From: Paraburkholderia terricola | Lineage (GTDB): Bacteria; Pseudomonadota; Gammaproteobacteria; Burkholderiales; Burkholderiaceae | Assembly: GCF_900142195.1 (NCBI RefSeq) | Contig: NZ_FRAB01000007.1 | Span: forward strand, 1-64,000 | Direction of reading: 5' to 3' | Length of the DNA: 64,000 nucleotides | Shown here: piece after piece, positions 5,875 through 15,259 of the stretch | How positions within the stretch are numbered: position 1 is the stretch's first letter | How the letters are laid out: the number at the start of each line of letters is the position of its first letter | Translations under genes and position numbers: made by a program | Notes under the pieces: model-generated | What the model was told of the DNA's origin: nothing | Database searches by the model: none | The model's input: only the letters and a program-made list of their open reading frames with translations

Positions 5875-8643
5875 TCACGCTCCCCAGTGCTTTTGAATCA
5901 GCGAATCAATGTCGGCGTCGGACAGTTGTTCGCCTTTAAAGTCTGGATTGCTGGTCCTGTCCTTGCGGGCGTAGGAACGCGCATCCGGTCCAAGCTCGAC
6001 CTTGACCGGCCCCACCGGGACATCCTCAAGTCTCATCCGTCCCTGTGCATCGAGAGCGCCCTGGCGCGTACTGCCGTCAGCCAGCGTGGCTATGTATTTC
6101 GCGCCTTGAACCGGTTCATCGTCGTGATACAGATACTGCATCGCCGTGTTGTATCTGGATGTCGGCAGCGCTGGCAGCGGGTATGTGGTGCTGGCGGGCC
6201 CGTTGAACGAATGCTGGCTCCCTTTGATGTCGATGTTGCCCGGCGCATGGATCTCGATGTTGCCGCCGGCAATGCGGATGTACGCGCCGCCCGAGGTCAA
6301 CAGGATTTCCTGGTTCGCCGCTGCCTCGACTTTCTCGGTGGCGGACAGCAACCGCAGCGTCTTCTGGGTGGTCAGTTCGATGTTGTCGGAATGGGCCTGT
6401 ATCTCAACCTTGCCCTTCGCGGCAAACAGTTTCATGCCGGCGTTCTGGACGAAGAGGCTGATTCGCTGGGCGACGCTTGCGACGAGCGACTTACCTGTCG
6501 CTATGTGCGTGTTCTGTCCACTGACGATATTCACCTGCTCGTCGGCCGCAACATGCGTGGAGCGTGGCGTCGACAGGGCGATGCCTGCCGGGCTTCCAAA
6601 CAGCATCACCGGCTCCTTGAAAGCATTGGCGTTGCCTGTGCCCCCGCCAGCGGTGTTGCCTCCCGACGATGTTCCCGAAACGCTGTTTTGTGTCGCATCG
6701 GTAAACGCTTTCAGCGAATCATGTCCGTGCTTCAGACTCTCGGCCTGATGGGTCTCGCTGGCGCCCGACAACGCCTCCATGACGCTTTCGGAATTGATGA
6801 GCTGCTGCTGCGTCTCACGAACATCGAGCGGCTGGCTCGACGAACCGTTCGCCGGATGAGTCGACACGTACAAACCCTGACCCGCCCTCACGGCGCCGTA
6901 AGCATCGGACTTCAGGTCGAATCCACTTCCGAGGTACGAGCCGCGGATGTTTCCCGACTGCTCGATGAGATAGCCGAGATGCAAATGCGCATGGGTATTG
7001 GTCGAATACAGGTGAACGCGGTTCTGTCCGCTGGCGTCATCCATCACTAGCTGGTTGTACCCAGCGCCGCCATACTCCTTGGACTTGTATCCCGACAGCA
7101 ATCCGTTTGAATGCCAGTGCGGTGACTTGTCAGAATTGAAGACCCGGCCGGAGACGATGGGGCGGTCGCAGTCACCGTCGAGGAACGAGACGATGACCTC
7201 TTCGCCGACGCGCGGTACATGAACGCCACCGTAGGCGCCGCCCGTATCCGAGTAGGCCACGCGGACCCAGCAGGACGCGTTTTCGTCACCGCTGTTCAGT
7301 CGGTCCCAGTGAAAGCGGACCTTGATGCGGTTTAACTCATCAGTGAAGACTTCGGCGTTGGCCGGCCCCGCGACCGTGGCCGTCTGCAGGCTCATCACCG
7401 GTTTGACGTGCTCGAGCGGGCTACGGAATGGAACGGTGCGGCGCTGCGCTTCAACTGCAACGAGATAAAACCCTTCGCTCCCGTCGTGGTGGGCGACAAG
7501 GAACGCCGATACCGCGCCCGCATGCGCTGCGCGCACCTGCGCGAGTTCTGTCCTGAGACTATGCGGAAAACCGGCGGTGGCCGAGACCGGCAGATTGTTC
7601 TCGATGTACCAGCGGGCCTCGATAACCGCAAACTGCCGCTGCTGTTCGCCATCCAGGTCGTGTTCCGTATGACCTTCGAGCTGGAACCACTTCCCGGCAT
7701 CGATGTTCCGTACACCACCGACAGCCATGAAGCGTTTCGCTCGGGACTCCCATTCCTCCATCCGGACTTTGGACAGGTGGTCGCCGCGGTCTTGCGTTAG
7801 ATGCGTGTACGCGCCGGTGTATTCATATACTTCAGCCTGGGCAGGCAGATTCCCATGGCCCGGCAGGGTGGGCACGTTGGTCGACTTTTCATCGCCAGGC
7901 GATTTGTAATCGAACGTCCTCGTAGACAACGACGAGCTATGCAGCGTGCGCGAACCTGACCACTGGACCCATGCGTCAGATGACGTATTCGTACCCGCGC
8001 GAGAGAATTGCAGGGTCTCCGGTTCGATTGGCTTTAACGAATACACATCGTCGGTGACAACGAGCGTGTGCGACTTACCATCATCGGCATGCTCGAAATA
8101 ACCGAACAGGCCTTCCGACTCCATCAACCGCTGACAAAAATTCCAGTCGTCCTCGTATTGAACGCAAAACGACCGCTGCGGCAGCGGCGTTCGCAAGTCA
8201 AAGCGGAACGCGCCCTGTGCCTGAGGATGACCGTTGAAGACGGTCGACAGTATTTCATCGACCGTTTTGTCCTGAAAGATGCGCGCGTCTTTTCGGAACC
8301 GAAGGAAATGCATCCATGACGCGAAAGTAAACTGATAGGTGGTCAGGTTACCGTCAGAGCCGAGACGCCGCGCCGTATATACGTATCCATGATATGGCGC
8401 ATAGGATTTGTCGGCGGTCTGAATCCAGAGGGTGACAGGCTGGGCAATCAGCGTTTTCAGTTCCAGCGAATCGCGCAATGAAACCGCATCAACCGTAAAT
8501 TCAAAGTTGCGACCGATACGCGACGTTCCGATGGCCCGTTGAGGCACGAGAACCTCTGTGCCGAGCGGCGTATCCAGCTTCAGCAGCCTTTCGGTTTGAT
8601 TTATGCCTGCGTTGATTGCCGAAACAAGGTCTTGCGCGCCCAT
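5875..8643 (-). CDS. vgrG: VgrG (TssI), type VI secretion tip protein with C-terminal extension
   Basis: A 922-aa spike protein that trimerises at the tip of the Hcp tube and carries effectors into target cells. Domains in order: gp27-like N-terminal part, with LGTEVLVPQRAIGTSRIG and the FCVQYEDDWNFCQRLMESEGL core; a gp5-like OB-fold at about 425-500, with the signature RIKVRFHWDRL, CWVRVAY, VPRVGEEVIVSFLDGD; a long DUF2345-type beta-helix at about 670-830, with SGGAYIRIAGGNIEIHAPG; and a transthyretin-like C-terminal domain (EPVQGAKYIATLADGS onward), common where effectors dock. The ATG at 8641-8643 is preferred over a TTG 24 bp upstream. It leads the leftward cargo operon; no other T6SS structural genes are in the window. 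Confidence 0.95.
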   Translation of the reverse strand: MGAQDLVSAINAGINQTERLLKLDTPLGTEVLVPQRAIGTSRIGRNFEFTVDAVSLRDSLELKTLIAQPVTLWIQTADKSYAPYHGYVYTARRLGSDGNLTTYQFTFASWMHFLRFRKDARIFQDKTVDEILSTVFNGHPQAQGAFRFDLRTPLPQRSFCVQYEDDWNFCQRLMESEGLFGYFEHADDGKSHTLVVTDDVYSLKPIEPETLQFSRAGTNTSSDAWVQWSGSRTLHSSSLSTRTFDYKSPGDEKSTNVPTLPGHGNLPAQAEVYEYTGAYTHLTQDRGDHLSKVRMEEWESRAKRFMAVGGVRNIDAGKWFQLEGHTEHDLDGEQQRQFAVIEARWYIENNLPVSATAGFPHSLRTELAQVRAAHAGAVSAFLVAHHDGSEGFYLVAVEAQRRTVPFRSPLEHVKPVMSLQTATVAGPANAEVFTDELNRIKVRFHWDRLNSGDENASCWVRVAYSDTGGAYGGVHVPRVGEEVIVSFLDGDCDRPIVSGRVFNSDKSPHWHSNGLLSGYKSKEYGGAGYNQLVMDDASGQNRVHLYSTNTHAHLHLGYLIEQSGNIRGSYLGSGFDLKSDAYGAVRAGQGLYVSTHPANGSSSQPLDVRETQQQLINSESVMEALSGASETHQAESLKHGHDSLKAFTDATQNSVSGTSSGGNTAGGGTGNANAFKEPVMLFGSPAGIALSTPRSTHVAADEQVNIVSGQNTHIATGKSLVASVAQRISLFVQNAGMKLFAAKGKVEIQAHSDNIELTTQKTLRLLSATEKVEAAANQEILLTSGGAYIRIAGGNIEIHAPGNIDIKGSQHSFNGPASTTYPLPALPTSRYNTAMQYLYHDDEPVQGAKYIATLADGSTRQGALDAQGRMRLEDVPVGPVKVELGPDARSYARKDRTSNPDFKGEQLSDADIDSLIQKHWGA

Positions 8644-9010
8644 CTTTCTGACCCCGGGAAAATCCAAATTTTGAAACGTCCGGAATCATATGATGAACAC
8701 GAATATCGCACAATACCGCGTGTGCGTCGCGCTCTGACTGACACGCAATTCGACGTTGCGCTTTTCTTTATCGCTTCATACTGCCGCCGTTTCCGGTTGC
8801 TCATTAGCCCAAGGCCGCTCAATTGAAAACGGGAACAGCCAACACGGATTTGACGGACCAGCACAAAGATCAATCGAATTGCGCTGTTTATCCAAAATGA
8901 ATAGAAAGAGAAAGGGAATGCTTGCACCGGTTGGGTACTACCGCTGAGGCAGGTACGGGTGTGGTGTTCCTGATGACGAACGTCTCGGCAATCACAACCC
9001 TCCCCCGCAC
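8644..9010. promoter_or_regulatory. Intergenic region upstream of vgrG
   Basis: 367 bp between the vgrG start and the end of the GNAT gene, both on the minus strand. It is noticeably lower in GC than its flanks (for example around 8750-8920) and must hold the vgrG promoter, but I could not pick out convincing -35/-10 hexamers. No coding-like frame and no clear terminator hairpin were seen. Confidence 0.35.
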
Positions 9011-10225
9011 TCATCCGCCCGTGCGATCCACCTCGGCATGCCGCGACGAAAGCAGGCTGACGGCGCGCCCCATCATGCCCTGAAGCTTTTTCGCGGCCAT
9101 CTTTGCCCTGTAGCCCATCAACCCCCACGTGGTCGGCAAAACGAGGAACGATGAAGTCGTGTATGACGCACGCCCGCTCCACGACACCTTGTACGGCTCA
9201 CTTCCGGGCGTGAAATCGACATCGAGTCCATGCTCGAATGCCCATTTCACGCCTTCGTCCAGAAGAACCGTACCGGGCGATAACTTCGCAAGCTCCATAT
9301 CGTAGGTGACGGTCAGGAAGTCCACCCTTTTCGCACCCACTGCCACGATCAGGGCTGCAATGGGTCGCTGCTGATGCCAGAGTACGAATACACGCATTAC
9401 ACCGGCTTCGTATGTCCTGTTCAACATCAGATCGCCCCAGAACTTGTCACTGGATTCGGAAAAGACCCACTGACTGTCGATGTCCTTGACGTGCGCCCAC
9501 TCGCGCTTATGGGAGACGAGCCAGTTCACCACGGAGGAGGTCCGGGCGTCGTTCCGATCGAGTACTTCGAGGTTGAAATCAATATGCTTGGCAAGCTTTC
9601 GCTTCAGATAGTCCGGGTGTTTACTCCGTCCCGGCCGCGAGCGGCAAAACGCCTCCCAATCTTCCAGGCCGCGCAGCGACGCATAGTATGTCGGCTCGAT
9701 CTGTGTTCGACGGGTCGCGGCGTACGTCGTCGCGCACCGGCATAGCAGCGAGCTCGAACGGACGCGCCACAACTCCACGATATCCGCACCCGTCGACTTG
9801 AGCGCCGCATCCCACGCTAACTTCACGAGTGGCTCGCTGCCGCATTCCGGCGCAACGAGGATGTCACTGGGCGAGCGGTTCCGCGGCGCGAGCGGCGCGG
9901 CATACTTCCAGACACTATTCCAGTAGGTAACAAGCGGCCACACGAAAACAAGGCGGCCGTTTTGCCGTCCAGTGACGCAGTGAAGCTTCCGTCGCGAACC
10001 CTTTTCCTCGGCGATCAGGCTGGCATGGCAAAAAGCAAAGGATTGGAAAAACTGCCCGTCGGCAAGACGCCAGAGATCGTCCCACTCGCGTTGAAGCGCA
10101 CGAAAGCGCTCGATATCGTCGACGACGTCAAACGATATGGCGTCCGCCGTCATCGTATTTTGGCGATGCGTGTGAAAGAAAGAATGAGCCGCGCTCTGTA
10201 TTTTTGTTCGCGCAGTAAGGTCCAT
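9011..10225 (-). CDS. GNAT / FemAB-like (BioF2-type) acetyltransferase domain protein
   Basis: A 404-aa cytoplasmic protein of the FemAB/BioF2-like acyltransferase group often found in EPS loci. The opening SFDVVDDIERFRALQREWDD, FFQSFAFCHASL and RLVFVWPLV, then a second half with VMRVFVLWHQQRPIAALIV, KLSPGTVLLDEGVKWAFEHG and VDFTPGSEPYKVSW, match the two-lobed GNAT arrangement. The last motif (D-F-x-x-G-x-x-x-Y-K) is the usual end of the catalytic domain. Such proteins acylate amino-sugars or other metabolites; the acceptor here is unknown. The ATG at 10223-10225 is chosen because GGAG lies 8 bases upstream; a later ATG (10153) lacks a ribosome site. It stands alone at the left edge of the EPS locus. 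Confidence 0.72.
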   Translation of the reverse strand: MDLTARTKIQSAAHSFFHTHRQNTMTADAISFDVVDDIERFRALQREWDDLWRLADGQFFQSFAFCHASLIAEEKGSRRKLHCVTGRQNGRLVFVWPLVTYWNSVWKYAAPLAPRNRSPSDILVAPECGSEPLVKLAWDAALKSTGADIVELWRVRSSSLLCRCATTYAATRRTQIEPTYYASLRGLEDWEAFCRSRPGRSKHPDYLKRKLAKHIDFNLEVLDRNDARTSSVVNWLVSHKREWAHVKDIDSQWVFSESSDKFWGDLMLNRTYEAGVMRVFVLWHQQRPIAALIVAVGAKRVDFLTVTYDMELAKLSPGTVLLDEGVKWAFEHGLDVDFTPGSEPYKVSWSGRASYTTSSFLVLPTTWGLMGYRAKMAAKKLQGMMGRAVSLLSSRHAEVDRTGG

Positions 10226-10808
10226 TTTGGCTCCGGTCAGTGGTTCCTGGATCGCCTCTGCATTCGTCCCCGGCAAGGGACGAAAGACTGCTTGCGCGAA
10301 GCAGACCGTGACTTGTGATTGCACGGTTATCAACTATCAGGCAACTGGCAACGATCAAGCGATACGTGCGTCGTGTGCGTCGACCCCGGACGCGCAACAG
10401 CGTGACGAACCGCTTGCCGATGTCTTCGAGGTCGATCATCTCCTGTTGCCGTCGTTCGTTGTGCGGCGTACCGCACAACGTGGCGATGAAAGTGCCGATC
10501 GCGTTCGCGCGGCATGCCGGCGACGGTTGCGCAATACCGGCATCGTCGGCGGACAACCGCGCCAGGGATTGCCCGTACGGATCACCAACCTGTCCACCTG
10601 TTTGCGCAAATATGTCGTGATTCGACTGCAGGATGGCGTTTTCTCGCGCTATGCAGCGCGTCGCGCCGGCAAGGCGCAGTGTTACGCTGAAGAAAGCAGC
10701 CTTCGCGGTCATGAGCCGCCGTTCAGCGGCAGAATCGACAGCCATCAGAACACGCCGCGAAGTGCGATTGCCTGCGAACGGCGAAACATCGCTGCGGGAG
10801 CGACTGCG
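10226..10808. promoter_or_regulatory. 583-bp divergent intergenic region
   Basis: Lies between the leftward GNAT gene and a rightward secreted protein. It must contain both promoters. I saw no conserved motif, RNA gene or coding-like frame; one minus-strand frame beginning MIDLEDIGKRFVTLLRV is protein-like for only about 17 residues and then degrades, so it is not called. Confidence 0.3.
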
Positions 10809-11360
10809 ATGAGAATCAGAACATATACCGTACTGACGATAATGGTGTTCAGCAGTGGCGCCTTCGGGTGGCAACCGCTCACCTATCCGATCCGAAGTCA
10901 GAGCGCGTACCAGCGCAGCGTCGACAACGCACTATGCTTCGCGGCGGCGAACAGGCAGACCAAGGTCAACATCGCTCGCGAACCGCAGATTCCGCCGCGC
11001 AAACCGCCCGCCGCCAAGTCCTCGTCGACCGGCGCGCCATCGCGGCCGCCGTTGCCTTCCAGCAGCTTTTCGTCCTCGCCGATGGGCGCGAGCATGCCGT
11101 CCGCCGCGAGCGCGGCAACGGCAACACCGGCTTCGACCACCAGGGCGGCGAGCGCCACCACCGCAAGCGCCCCGGCTACGAGCGCCGCGGCCGACGCGAA
11201 CGACGGCGCCTCGGAGACAACCGCGGCCAGCGCGCCGCCAACGACTGCGGCGTCCAACGTGAAACTGCCGCCGCTGCCGGCACCGGAACCGCCGATGACA
11301 CAGTATTGGGCCGCGTACGGCGCGTGCATGCAAGCTCGGGGTTACGTCGTTGCGCAGTGA
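10809..11360 (+). CDS. Secreted Ser/Ala/Pro-rich protein of unknown function
   Basis: 183 aa; the ATG has GGGAG 8 bases upstream. A signal-peptide-like start (MRIRTYTVLTIMVFSSGAFG) predicts export. The front part has a conserved-looking segment, LTYPIRSQSAYQRSVDNALC, followed by a long low-complexity Ala/Ser/Thr/Pro linker at about 65-150, and a compact end MTQYWAAYGACMQARGYVVAQ. The two Cys at either end of the linker may pair. The final A-x-G-A-C-M-x-x-R-G-Y motif is typical of small outer-membrane-associated proteins in which a C-terminal Cys unit is conserved. It may work on the envelope side of EPS export; this is inferred from position alone. Confidence 0.6.
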   Translation: MRIRTYTVLTIMVFSSGAFGWQPLTYPIRSQSAYQRSVDNALCFAAANRQTKVNIAREPQIPPRKPPAAKSSSTGAPSRPPLPSSSFSSSPMGASMPSAASAATATPASTTRAASATTASAPATSAAADANDGASETTAASAPPTTAASNVKLPPLPAPEPPMTQYWAAYGACMQARGYVVAQ

Positions 11361-11450
11361 CCTCCGCAATAGCCCGACATGCAAGCCTCGTTGCGGTGCC
11401 TTGTTCTCTAGTTGCGGCGCCGGCCTTCGACGCCCGTTTGCGACACGGCA

Positions 11451-12494
11451 ATGCTTAGCGACATGACTTCCGATCAACGCGATTCTCGCCAATGCGGACA
11501 CTGCGGTGCACCGCTAGCCGGGCGTTTCACACGATGCCCTTCGTGCCACACGCGCGCGGCCGACTCGCTCGACTCGCTCGACTCGCGCTTTGCGCCGCCA
11601 CGCTCCCTGAACGTTCCGCTGCACGATAGCTCGCCGATCGTGACCACCCCGCTGCCGGCGCGCGGCATCTGGCGTCCCGCGTCGCGCGCGCTGGTCAATC
11701 CGTACGACATCGCGGAAGAGCCCGTGGTCGCGTTGTCCGCGTATCAGAGACTGCGCGAGCCCGTTGCGATCAGCGCCTCGGCGCTGGTGGTGGCGTCCGC
11801 GGTGTACCTGGGTTTCATCCACGGCGACGATTCGAGCGTCGGAACGCCAATCGTCGTGTCCGGCAAGGTGACGATGCAAGCCGCCAAAGCGCCGATTGCC
11901 GCTGCCCGGCCGTCCGTCGTCATCGCCCAGCAGCCCGCTGCCGCGCGCGCGGTGCCCGTGCGGCCGCCGCCGGTTTCGCCGCAGGTCGCGTCACCACCGC
12001 CGCCACCGTCGCCGCCCGCGCGCCGCGTCATCGCCGCCGCGCCCGCGATAGCCGCCATGCCGCCGCCTCAGCGCACGCCCAGCACGAAAACGAACGATCA
12101 ACCGGACAAACCCCGCACGGATGTGTCGAGACATCTCAAGGCCGCGCGCGCGAGTCTGGAACAGAACAATCTATCGGCGACGAAAGCGCGCCTCGCGGCG
12201 GCCGTCGCCGCACAGCCGGCCAACCGCGACGCCCTGAACCTGCGCACGGCCGTGAACACACGCGAGCAGCAGCGCGACGCGCTCCTGAATCTCGCGCGCG
12301 CCTGCGGCTATGTCTCGCGATGGGCATGCATGTGGCGCAACGCCAGCAACGCGCTGCAAGTCGACTCCAGCAGCAAGGAAGCGCAGCGGCTCGCCACGCT
12401 CGCGATGCACGAGTCCGCGTTCGAGAACACGCCGCCCGCCGAGCCCGTCGTGGAGCCCACGCTGGAGATTCGCTCCCCGAGCAACCATCATTGA
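11451..12494 (+). CDS. Zinc-ribbon, single-span membrane protein with C-terminal TPR-like domain
   Basis: 347 aa. Residues 12-35 form a zinc ribbon (CGHCGAPL ... CPSCHTR, four Cys). One membrane span at about 105-125 (ISASALVVASAVYLGFI) is followed by a Pro/Ala-rich linker (VRPPPVSPQ, PPPPPSPPARR). A helical C-terminal domain (HLKAARASLEQNNLSATKAR, then LNLRTAVNTREQQRDALL) looks like TPR hairpins. The topology suggests a cytoplasmic zinc ribbon, a periplasmic linker and a protein-binding periplasmic domain. A TPR scaffold in an EPS assembly complex is plausible but unproven. The start at 11451 is uncertain (ATG at 11463 is possible; neither has a strong ribosome site). It converges on the next gene with no clear terminator. 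Confidence 0.62.
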   Translation: MLSDMTSDQRDSRQCGHCGAPLAGRFTRCPSCHTRAADSLDSLDSRFAPPRSLNVPLHDSSPIVTTPLPARGIWRPASRALVNPYDIAEEPVVALSAYQRLREPVAISASALVVASAVYLGFIHGDDSSVGTPIVVSGKVTMQAAKAPIAAARPSVVIAQQPAAARAVPVRPPPVSPQVASPPPPPSPPARRVIAAAPAIAAMPPPQRTPSTKTNDQPDKPRTDVSRHLKAARASLEQNNLSATKARLAAAVAAQPANRDALNLRTAVNTREQQRDALLNLARACGYVSRWACMWRNASNALQVDSSSKEAQRLATLAMHESAFENTPPAEPVVEPTLEIRSPSNHH

Positions 12495-12588
12495 CGACAC
12501 GCGGCATCGAGCGAGGTATTGCACGGCTTGGCCCATCACTCATCGCGCCGCCGAAAGACCATGCGGCCGCACTCACGCGTGATGCGCG

Positions 12589-13665
12589 CTAACGGGCCGA
12601 GACGGCGGCGAGACACACCTGTTGCGCGATCGCCCGGTAGCGCGCGGCGGTATCCCTGAGCGTCAGGCCGACGAGCGAACGCTGCGCTCGCGCTTGCCCC
12701 AATGCAACGATGACCGCATTGGCATAGCACTGCACGTCGTCGGTATCGACCAGTTGCACGCCCGGAAAGCCGTTCGCGAAGGCAAACGACGGAATCCGGC
12801 TCGCGACGATCGGCACGCCGGAAGCGAGCGCCTCGAGAAACGCCACGCTATGCGCCTCGGAGCGCGACGGCATGACGAACACGTTCGACTCCGACAACAC
12901 GGTGGCGATGTCGGTGCGCGGGCCGGCCACCACGACACGTTCCGCCACGCCCAGTTGTTTCGCCAGTTCGATCACCGCGCGCTGATAGTCGGGGTCCTCG
13001 ACGACGCCGTACAGCACGAGGCGCGCGTCGTCCACCCGTTTGAGCACTTCGCTGAAGGCCCGCACGGTGAGAAGCTGATTCTTCACCGACGCATAGCGGC
13101 CGATCTGCACGATCTGCGGCGCGCGTCCGCCACTTTCCACGCCGTCGGTAAAGGCAAAGCGCGCGAGGTCCACGCCGTTCGGCACCACCGTCATCGCGGG
13201 ATGCGGCCCGATCGCCTGCACGTAGTCGGTCAGGCCTTGCTGCGAGACGCCGATCACCACCCGCGCGCGTCCCGACAGCACATGCTCGATGCGCCGGAAC
13301 AACGGGCGCTCGAAGTCGTTGGTCGCCGAGTGCATGACGTAGACGACCGGCACGCGCAACGGCAACGCGCGGGCGTAAAACGACGGAATGGTGGCATGCG
13401 CGAAGATCACATCAGGACGAAAGCGCCGCACCGCGACCAGCAGATTCCACAGCTTGCGAGCCGCGCGATGGCGCCGCGCCGGGAACCAGCACTGCACGCC
13501 GTGCCCCTCCAGTTCGTTCTGCAAGGGCACGAAGTCGGCGTGCACGGGCATGAGCGAGGCCACGCATACCGCCATGCCGTCCGCGCATTGGTCGATGGCG
13601 AGATCCTTCGCGAGCACTTCGGCGCCCGACAGGCGCGGCGCCAGAACCAGATGAAAGACACGCAT
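12589..13665 (-). CDS. Family 4 glycosyltransferase
   Basis: 358-aa GT-B fold retaining glycosyltransferase, predicted to add a sugar to the lipid-linked EPS repeat unit at the cytoplasmic membrane face. Seen: N-terminal RVFHLVLAPRLSGAEVLAKD (a G-A-E acceptor loop), VIFAHATIPSFYARALP, VVPNGVDLARF, IVQIGRYASVKNQLLTVRAF, and the donor-site run FVMPSRSEAHSVAFLEALAS with GVPIVASRIPSF. In place of E-x7-E there is E-A-H-S-V-A-F-L-E. The ATG overlaps the flippase stop (TGATG), so the two genes are translationally coupled. It is a clear paralogue of the gene at 42970-44055, sharing R..HLV.APRLSGAEVL.K and A.RIPSF.FA.GF..V.LVDT. Confidence 0.88.
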   Translation of the reverse strand: MRVFHLVLAPRLSGAEVLAKDLAIDQCADGMAVCVASLMPVHADFVPLQNELEGHGVQCWFPARRHRAARKLWNLLVAVRRFRPDVIFAHATIPSFYARALPLRVPVVYVMHSATNDFERPLFRRIEHVLSGRARVVIGVSQQGLTDYVQAIGPHPAMTVVPNGVDLARFAFTDGVESGGRAPQIVQIGRYASVKNQLLTVRAFSEVLKRVDDARLVLYGVVEDPDYQRAVIELAKQLGVAERVVVAGPRTDIATVLSESNVFVMPSRSEAHSVAFLEALASGVPIVASRIPSFAFANGFPGVQLVDTDDVQCYANAVIVALGQARAQRSLVGLTLRDTAARYRAIAQQVCLAAVSAR

Positions 13666-15002
13666 CACGAAGTCCTTGCAGTCAGCGTCCTGAACAGCAT
13701 CCAGGCCGCGGCACAGCCGAGCCCCAAGGTCATCGACCAGGCAATGCCCGTGACGCCCCACCAATGAACCGCGGGCGGCGCGCTCGCCAGCAACACGACC
13801 ACCTGGATCGCCGAGGCATGCACGGTCGCCTTCGCGTCGCCCACCGCGCGCAGATAAGCGACCAGTACGGCGATCAGCGCGCCGATCGCCATGTTGATCA
13901 CCAGGATCCTGAAGAGCGGCACCGCGGGCAGCCACGCCGCGCCGAGCAGCAGCGAGAAGAGCGGCTCGGCGACCAGCCGCAGCGCCTCGACGAACACCGC
14001 GAGGCCGACCGCGACCGCCAGCAGATAGACCTTGATGAGCCGCGCGGCACCCTGCGGATTCCTGCGATGATGCGCCGCGAAGGTGGGAAACAGGTATTGC
14101 GACATGGCGATCGCGGCGTCGGCGAGCAGCATCTGCGCGAGCCGCGACGACATCTGATAGCTGCCCAGTTGCGCCGGGCCGAGCAGCTTGCCGACCACCA
14201 CCTTGTCGAACTGGTTGAGCAGCAGATTAATCACGCTGCTCGCCCAGATCCAGCGGCTGAAACCGACATACTGGCCGATGCCCGACCACACCACGCGTAG
14301 CGGCGGACGCGGCGTCATCGTCAGCCAGGTCAGCGCGCTTTTCAGGGTTTCGCCGGCCACCAGGCCGAGCAGCACCGAAACCGCGCCCACGCCGCCATAG
14401 GCGAGCGCGAGGCCGACCGAGCAATCGACGAAGGCGGCCGCCACTTCCACACCCGCGATATGCTGGAAGCGCCGCTCGCGCTGCACGACGTAGTAAGTGG
14501 GCGACGCGAGACCGCGCAACAACGGCAGCAGCGCCGCGAGTTGCAGCAGCACGAGTGAACCGTCGAGATGGAACTGGCTGTTCAGCAACGGCGCGAGCGC
14601 GACCAGCAGCAACGAAATGAGCACGCCGCGCGCGGTCAGCGTCGTCCATACCGCGCTGAGTTGCGAGCGCGTCGGCGCGTGTTCGCCCTGAATGACCGCT
14701 TGCGCGAGGCCGGTATCCGACAGCGCCTCGGCAATCGCCACCGCGAGCAGGGCCACGCTCACGCTGCCGATCGCTTCCGGTCCGAGCATCCGGCCGATCG
14801 CGAGGAATTTGACGGCCACCAGGCCGCGCACGGCGAACTGCTGCAGCAGCACCCACGTCGCCGCACTCGCGCCGAAGCTGCCCGCTACCGAGAACGCCGG
14901 AAGCCTGTTCGCCCGCAAGCTGTCTCTCCGTCGAATCGACACGCCGTTGGATCGGTCCGCGCGCAGCGATTCCACGCATCGCTGCGCACGCCGCCGGCGC
15001 AT
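13665..15002 (-). CDS. Wzx-type polysaccharide flippase (MOP superfamily)
   Basis: 445 aa with a dozen or more hydrophobic segments from about residue 45, typical of Wzx/polysaccharide-transport proteins that move undecaprenyl-linked repeat units across the inner membrane. The first segments read FLAIGRMLGPEAIGSVSVAL and ALSDTGLAQAVIQ, the usual G-R-x-L-G-P-E-x-x-G and D-x-G-L-x-x-A-x-I patterns of this family. Later come QFDKVVVGKLLGPAQLGSYQ and a second MAIGALIAVLVAYLRAVGDA. The N-terminal Arg-rich stretch (MRRRRAQRCVESLRADR) may be wrongly included; no strong ribosome site decides the start. Coupled to the glycosyltransferase downstream by TGATG. Confidence 0.85.
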   Translation of the reverse strand: MRRRRAQRCVESLRADRSNGVSIRRRDSLRANRLPAFSVAGSFGASAATWVLLQQFAVRGLVAVKFLAIGRMLGPEAIGSVSVALLAVAIAEALSDTGLAQAVIQGEHAPTRSQLSAVWTTLTARGVLISLLLVALAPLLNSQFHLDGSLVLLQLAALLPLLRGLASPTYYVVQRERRFQHIAGVEVAAAFVDCSVGLALAYGGVGAVSVLLGLVAGETLKSALTWLTMTPRPPLRVVWSGIGQYVGFSRWIWASSVINLLLNQFDKVVVGKLLGPAQLGSYQMSSRLAQMLLADAAIAMSQYLFPTFAAHHRRNPQGAARLIKVYLLAVAVGLAVFVEALRLVAEPLFSLLLGAAWLPAVPLFRILVINMAIGALIAVLVAYLRAVGDAKATVHASAIQVVVLLASAPPAVHWWGVTGIAWSMTLGLGCAAAWMLFRTLTARTS

Positions 15003-15259
15003 GGTTAGTTAGGTCGCGCCAGTAAGCTGGCGAATTTTTCATTGCACTGCATGCACGACCTTACCGCGAGACAATCGGCGACAACCGCCATCAGCTAGCG
15101 CGGTTCAGCCGAAGCCGTCGCGCTCCGGTACGTTGACGCACAAAGCGGGTCAAATTGACTGGGTCCGCGCGTGCCGGCGATGCTAACGTTGTTGCGCCAG
15201 CGCCGCGAGACAGCCGGCGTCCGGGCATTTTTTCCACCACGCACACGGCCTACCGAACG

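Noticed and set aside
10330..10874. Minus-strand frame MIDLEDIGKRFVTLLRV in the GNAT upstream region
   Set aside because: Protein-like for under 20 residues, then compositionally random; no ribosome site or homologous ending.
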